Shown here in pieces: positions 60,303 to 64,000 of a DNA stretch of 64,000 nt. Both the position numbers and the translations under genes were made by a program. The notes beneath the pieces were generated by a model that saw only the letters and a program-made list of their open reading frames with translations, searched no databases and had not been told where the DNA came from. This stretch comes from Apostichopus japonicus (lineage: Eukaryota; Echinodermata; Holothuroidea; Aspidochirotida; Stichopodidae). Within the stretch, counting starts at the first letter, position 1. Each line of letters begins with the position of its first letter. The DNA is taken from positions 34,774,898-34,838,897 of the forward strand of contig NC_092577.1 in assembly GCF_037975245.1 (NCBI RefSeq). Direction: 5' to 3'.

Positions 60303-62659
60303 AAATCATTGATTCGACTTATATACTTATAAAAACACCCAAGAGAGTCGACTTTAACGACTCCATGGACACCCTCTGCCCCCCATGCCACCCCCCCCCC
60401 ATGCCTTCCTTTGTAAAATCCTTGATTCGAGTCATGCTCTTACATAAAGGTTCATCCCCCTACCTAGAGATAATTTAGAACCCCCCCCACCCTCTACCAT
60501 TGAAATCCTGTGCATGCAAATGATTGTGTCTCGTGATCGTGTTTATTTAGCTGATTCATTGTGCTTTACAGAACCATATGTCAACCTGACCCCGTACTTC
60601 CACTTTTTCCCGTGAAATGTTCTCCTATGCCAGTGTGAAACTAATAAAAAAAATCAATTGATCACTGCAATTTTTTGGTAATGTTTAACATTTTCCTTCC
60701 CAAATCGTAAATAACACGCCACAAAAGTGATACGGGAGGGGGTTAACCCAAATCCCCTGACTGATTTGGTATGGGCATTAACCTGTATGGAAGTGCTCCC
60801 ATGTTGGCGGTTCTGGGGGTCCTGGGGATCCCCCTCCCCCAGAAGAATAATCAAACTTCAGACGTCATATATTACACTCTGACTTTCTGAGACGTATCTA
60901 GACCACACAATTAGGTCTACATAGTAAAGTCTAAAAGCAACAACATGCTAATAAATATTTTTGAATATTAAAAAACATACGGCTGACGATGAATACTGGG
61001 GAGGTGCACGCCACTGCTAAGATTATTTCTATAATGGGCAGAAAAGTTGTTGATTGACTATGTTAACAATTTTTGAGTTTATTACACAATGTTAAACTCA
61101 TGAAATTGAATCGTTTTATTATTTTTTATAAAGTAAATGTCAAAAATTGGTCCATGCTTAATAGCGAGGAATTTGTTAATTTGTTGCCCTTTTATGACAA
61201 ATATAATAGTTTGCCAAAGAATCAATTTGTTTTGGGAATTCCTTAAACATTTACAGAAAGAAGTTGACATTTTGACGTCACTCCATATCAATATTTGGCT
61301 TCCATGACTTTTTCTTTGTTATACCTACTTATCCTTCTACTTGTTATCAATTCTAATTTGGGTCCTCTGGTGTTTTCCCTTTCTTACCCGTGTTTGTTAT
61401 GGCGTAAACATGTATACCGCATTACACAGGAAATGTGAATCACCAATAGTTCATATAAAGCGATATGTCCAATCATAACTGTATAGATTCGTGTTAACCC
61501 GGTTCAGTCTAATTGAACTTACACGAAAGAATATTTTAAAGTAACATGTACACTGGTATATAGACTTACTTAAAGCATCTAAGTTCAATTGTATCGCGAG
61601 GCAAATCCTAATTGTTGGGCAGAGAGAAGAGAGATGGAAGAGAGGGGGCACATGAGGGAAGGGAAAGGAGAGGAGAGAGAGATAGAAGTGAGGGAGGGGA
61701 AGGGGGGAGGGTAGAGGAGAGAGCAATGGAAGAGAGAGAGGGAGCGGAGGTGAGAGAAGAGAAGGGGATTACATCCAATTGTGTAACAATTTAAGAGAAT
61801 GAGAATGTTTATGTGTTTGCCTATTGGTTACCGTGGGTGTATATCTGTTCTTAAACTTGTCAGAATCCGCGCCATGAGACGGTTCCAAGGGGCAAACCGA
61901 GGCTTCCTATGCCTTCACTCATTTCCGTGGCTGAAGAAGATCTATCTTAAGCAACAAGATTTTTCAAAATTTAAAGAATTCTTTATGATAAGACGTAAAC
62001 AAAATATCTTAAAATTGTCGCAAAATTGAAGTATATAAGTTACGAAATCCTTCCACAGAACATTATATTTATCGCCCACCCCACCCTCCACCCCTCTCCC
62101 CCCCCCCCCCGATCCTTCCCGCTGCAAATAGAACAAGACAATAATACCGCATATACCGATAAAAGTTAAGGTATATGTAAAACGCTAACGTTGCGTTGCG
62201 CGTAATATATCCCTTTAAGCATATCCGTGTACAGTGCATGCGCGTGTTAAGTCTGCTATTCCGTGACGTAACAAGAACGGAACACAAAGGTTAGTTATGA
62301 TGAACGATGACGAATAATAGACTATATAACGGTGCTTGTAAACAGGGCAACTACATATAGGTTTAGTTTACATGAGCGACTAGCTCGAATTGAAATTTAC
62401 TCCTAATTCTTCTTTTTCTTCTTTTTATTATTGCTGTTTTTAGCTCAGGTTCTCGAAGAAGAATCTGAAACTTATTATTCCGTACAGCGTGATAAATCAA
62501 GAGATTTATTGCAGTTTTCTTCAACTTTGTGAAAAGACAAAAAAAACTACCAGAGTATAGAACAACGAATACTGAACGTCGAACTATCGGATGCAATACA
62601 TCGGGTAACCGATTCTACCTTAGCGTAAGTAGGCACTTGAAGGTAAAATAATCACAGAA
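60303..62659. other. Intergenic region upstream of the CRAL-TRIO gene
   Basis: No supported gene. It contains poly-C runs (60391-60400, 60481-60490, 62095-62111) and a purine-rich tract at 61618-61770. The promoter and 5' UTR of the gene at 62660 presumably lie within the last few hundred bases; no clear TATA box stands out. Confidence 0.5.
61618..61770. repeat. Polypurine (GA/GGA) tract
   Basis: About 150 bp of nearly pure A/G sequence (AGAGAGAAGAGAGATGGAAG and similar), with triplex or slippage potential. The charged open frame across it is low-complexity and not credible. Confidence 0.85.
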
Positions 62660-63026
62660 ATGGCGTCTATTCCTTACAAATGCACTTTAAGTCCCGAAAT
62701 GCAAAAACGGGCCGAAAAGGAACTGGGAGAAAACCACTTAATGAGGAAGTTAGCCTTTAATACATTATACAAATATATGGAAGAGAAACCACGTATCAAA
62801 TTCTGCAGGGACGAAAATTTTCTCATCCGATTTTTACGCGCCAAGAAATTTGAAGTGGATCGTGCCTTCAAAGCCTTAAAGAAATACTATGAACTTCATC
62901 TGAAAGTACCAGAGTTTTTTAACGACTACAATCCCAGAGGTATCAAGCACGTCTTAGATGACGGTTACCCGTATGTACTAACCGACACCGACATGGAAGG
63001 CCGAAAGGTAGTCGCCATGCGGGCAG
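62660..63026 (+). CDS. CRAL-TRIO/SEC14 lipid-transfer protein, first coding exon (gene continues beyond window)
   Basis: ATG in context AGAAATGG starts MASIPYKCTLSPEMQKRAEK. Residues about 40-95 carry the CRAL-TRIO N-terminal signature (RDENFLIRFLRAKKFEVDRA, then a LKKYYELHLKVPEFF segment). The exon then enters the lipid-binding domain (LDDGYPYVLTDTDMEGRKVV). It ends at a good donor (GGGCAG|GTATGT) in phase 1; in relatives the next residues are GKWDP-like. The family (alpha-tocopherol transfer protein, TTPAL, clavesins, CRALBP) carries small hydrophobic ligands or phosphoinositides between membranes. The first 122 of an expected roughly 300 residues are present. The exact paralogue is undecided. 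In-frame reading past the donor stops shortly afterwards, supporting the splice. Confidence 0.9.
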
Positions 63027-63301
63027 GTATGTTAAAAAGTTAATCAAAATATTCGTTTCATAGGCTACATTTTCTTTTGTTATATATTTTTTTGTATTTT
63101 GTAAATTATTTTATTCTTCTATCAAATACTTTTGTATGTGTGTGTTTGTAATTGTGTATGTTGAACGTGTATCGAGTTTTAGTAAGCAGTATGGAAGGGG
63201 GATTTTTGTTAGGGGTGCGATGAGGTGGTGGGAAGTCTCAAAGGGGAGTATTATTGTATCTGTAATGTGATATTTGCACTATTCTTACTATTATGTCTTG
63301 G

Positions 63302-63400
63302 ACGTTTTAGCCATCAATAGGGGGAGGGACAAGGAGGGGGGCAAGGAGGGGGGAGGATCTTGAATGGGTAAGAGGTAGGGCAGGGTAGGGTAGGGTAAGG
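63302..63400 (+). repeat. G-rich tract with GGGGAGG and TAGGG repeats
   Basis: Runs of GGGGAGGGACAAGGAGGGG and GGGTAGGGTAGGGTAAGG in the first intron of the CRAL-TRIO gene; it could form G-quadruplexes on the coding strand. Another poly-G run lies at 63577-63587. Confidence 0.8.
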
Positions 63401-64000
63401 AAATGAGGTGATTTAGTAACTGATGTCGAATAATGTTGCATGAAACCTTTATTGAGTAGTGTGTTCTACTCGGGATTTTATTTTAGCAGAGAACGGATGG
63501 GGAAGGGGACGTGGAGGGTGATGGGAGGATTGCCAGTTCTTCGTGTTAGTATATGGAAGGGTAAGATTTGCAGGTGGGGGGGGGGGGTTGGAAGGGAGAG
63601 TTGTGTCGTGGTTACAAGATTCGACGTCAGCTTTTAATTGTATGAAACTAGTTTTTGATTAGTGTGTAGATATTTTAGCAGGCAAGGAAGTGAAGACAGG
63701 GAAGACACGGTTATAGTCGGTCACTGCACACCCCACCCCCTACTCTGCATCCCCCACTCTGCACCCCAACTCCTGCATGAATGACAAAGACATCTTTGAA
63801 TTGAGATACATAGTGAACATATAGGTACAGCTTACTGACATGCAAAAGTACATGGATATAATTTGACAAATAAATATGAAAAAGGGAGCCTAAACAGCTT
63901 AAGCTAAGCCCTCGTTCAAGGAGATGTTTCTCCTATTTGAATCATTCGAAAGTTGAATGGAACCGTGCACTCCTCTCTGTCTTGATCATATACGTTCCTG

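Noticed and set aside
61612-62029. Two + strand open frames, one Glu/Arg-rich and one basic
   Set aside because: The first is a translated GA tract; the second has no domain, no splice context and no upstream signals I can support.

Overview
This window is animal (metazoan) nuclear DNA: AT-rich, intron-rich and full of tandem repeats and DNA-transposon remnants. Protein types, the linker histone, the replication-type histone 3' end and the repeat families suggest an echinoderm. A sea cucumber is my guess, but that is inference from family resemblance, not a search result.

Layout. (1) 1-11226, + strand: the 3' portion of a SPAG1 gene (axonemal dynein assembly co-chaperone). Thirteen exons are in phase and encode two TPR blocks and a C-terminal RPAP3_C domain. 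Its later introns carry unrelated minisatellites of 127, 107, 49 and 48 bp. Three of these start at or across a splice donor, and the 107-bp one carries tandem copies of a potential 33-nt in-phase micro-exon. (2) 13972-40045, + strand: a complete seven-exon NKAIN gene (four-pass Na+/K+-ATPase-interacting protein). Its 14.7-kb first intron is rich in TACAGTAC-type palindromes. Other introns hold a TTAA-flanked element, hAT-type MITEs, a tRNA-derived SINE, a long hairpin and a 400-bp tandem array dense in AGGTCA hexamers. (3) 40046-47500: non-coding, with tandem repeats and a hAT MITE whose empty site is preserved next to it. (4) 47586-48134, - strand: an intronless histone H1 gene with a canonical histone 3' stem-loop and HDE-like purine element. 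(5) 48300-62600: mostly non-coding. It holds two further copies of the hAT MITE, a second TTAA-flanked element, minisatellites, a possible H1 pseudogene fragment, and a 4.4-kb interval bounded by inverted TACACTCTTA ends. That interval may contain a small three-exon reverse-strand gene. (6) 62660-63026, + strand: first coding exon of a CRAL-TRIO/SEC14 lipid-transfer protein of the alpha-TTP/clavesin type; the rest lies beyond the window.

The four clear genes are functionally unrelated neighbours (cilia assembly, membrane protein, chromatin, lipid transfer); nothing suggests an operon-like unit. The most unusual structures are the SPAG1 micro-exon array, the TIR-bounded AGGTCA array in NKAIN, the MITE with its empty site, and the TACACTCTTA-bounded element with its candidate gene. 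All exon boundaries were assigned by hand from GT/AG sites, reading phase and protein resemblance, with no transcript data.
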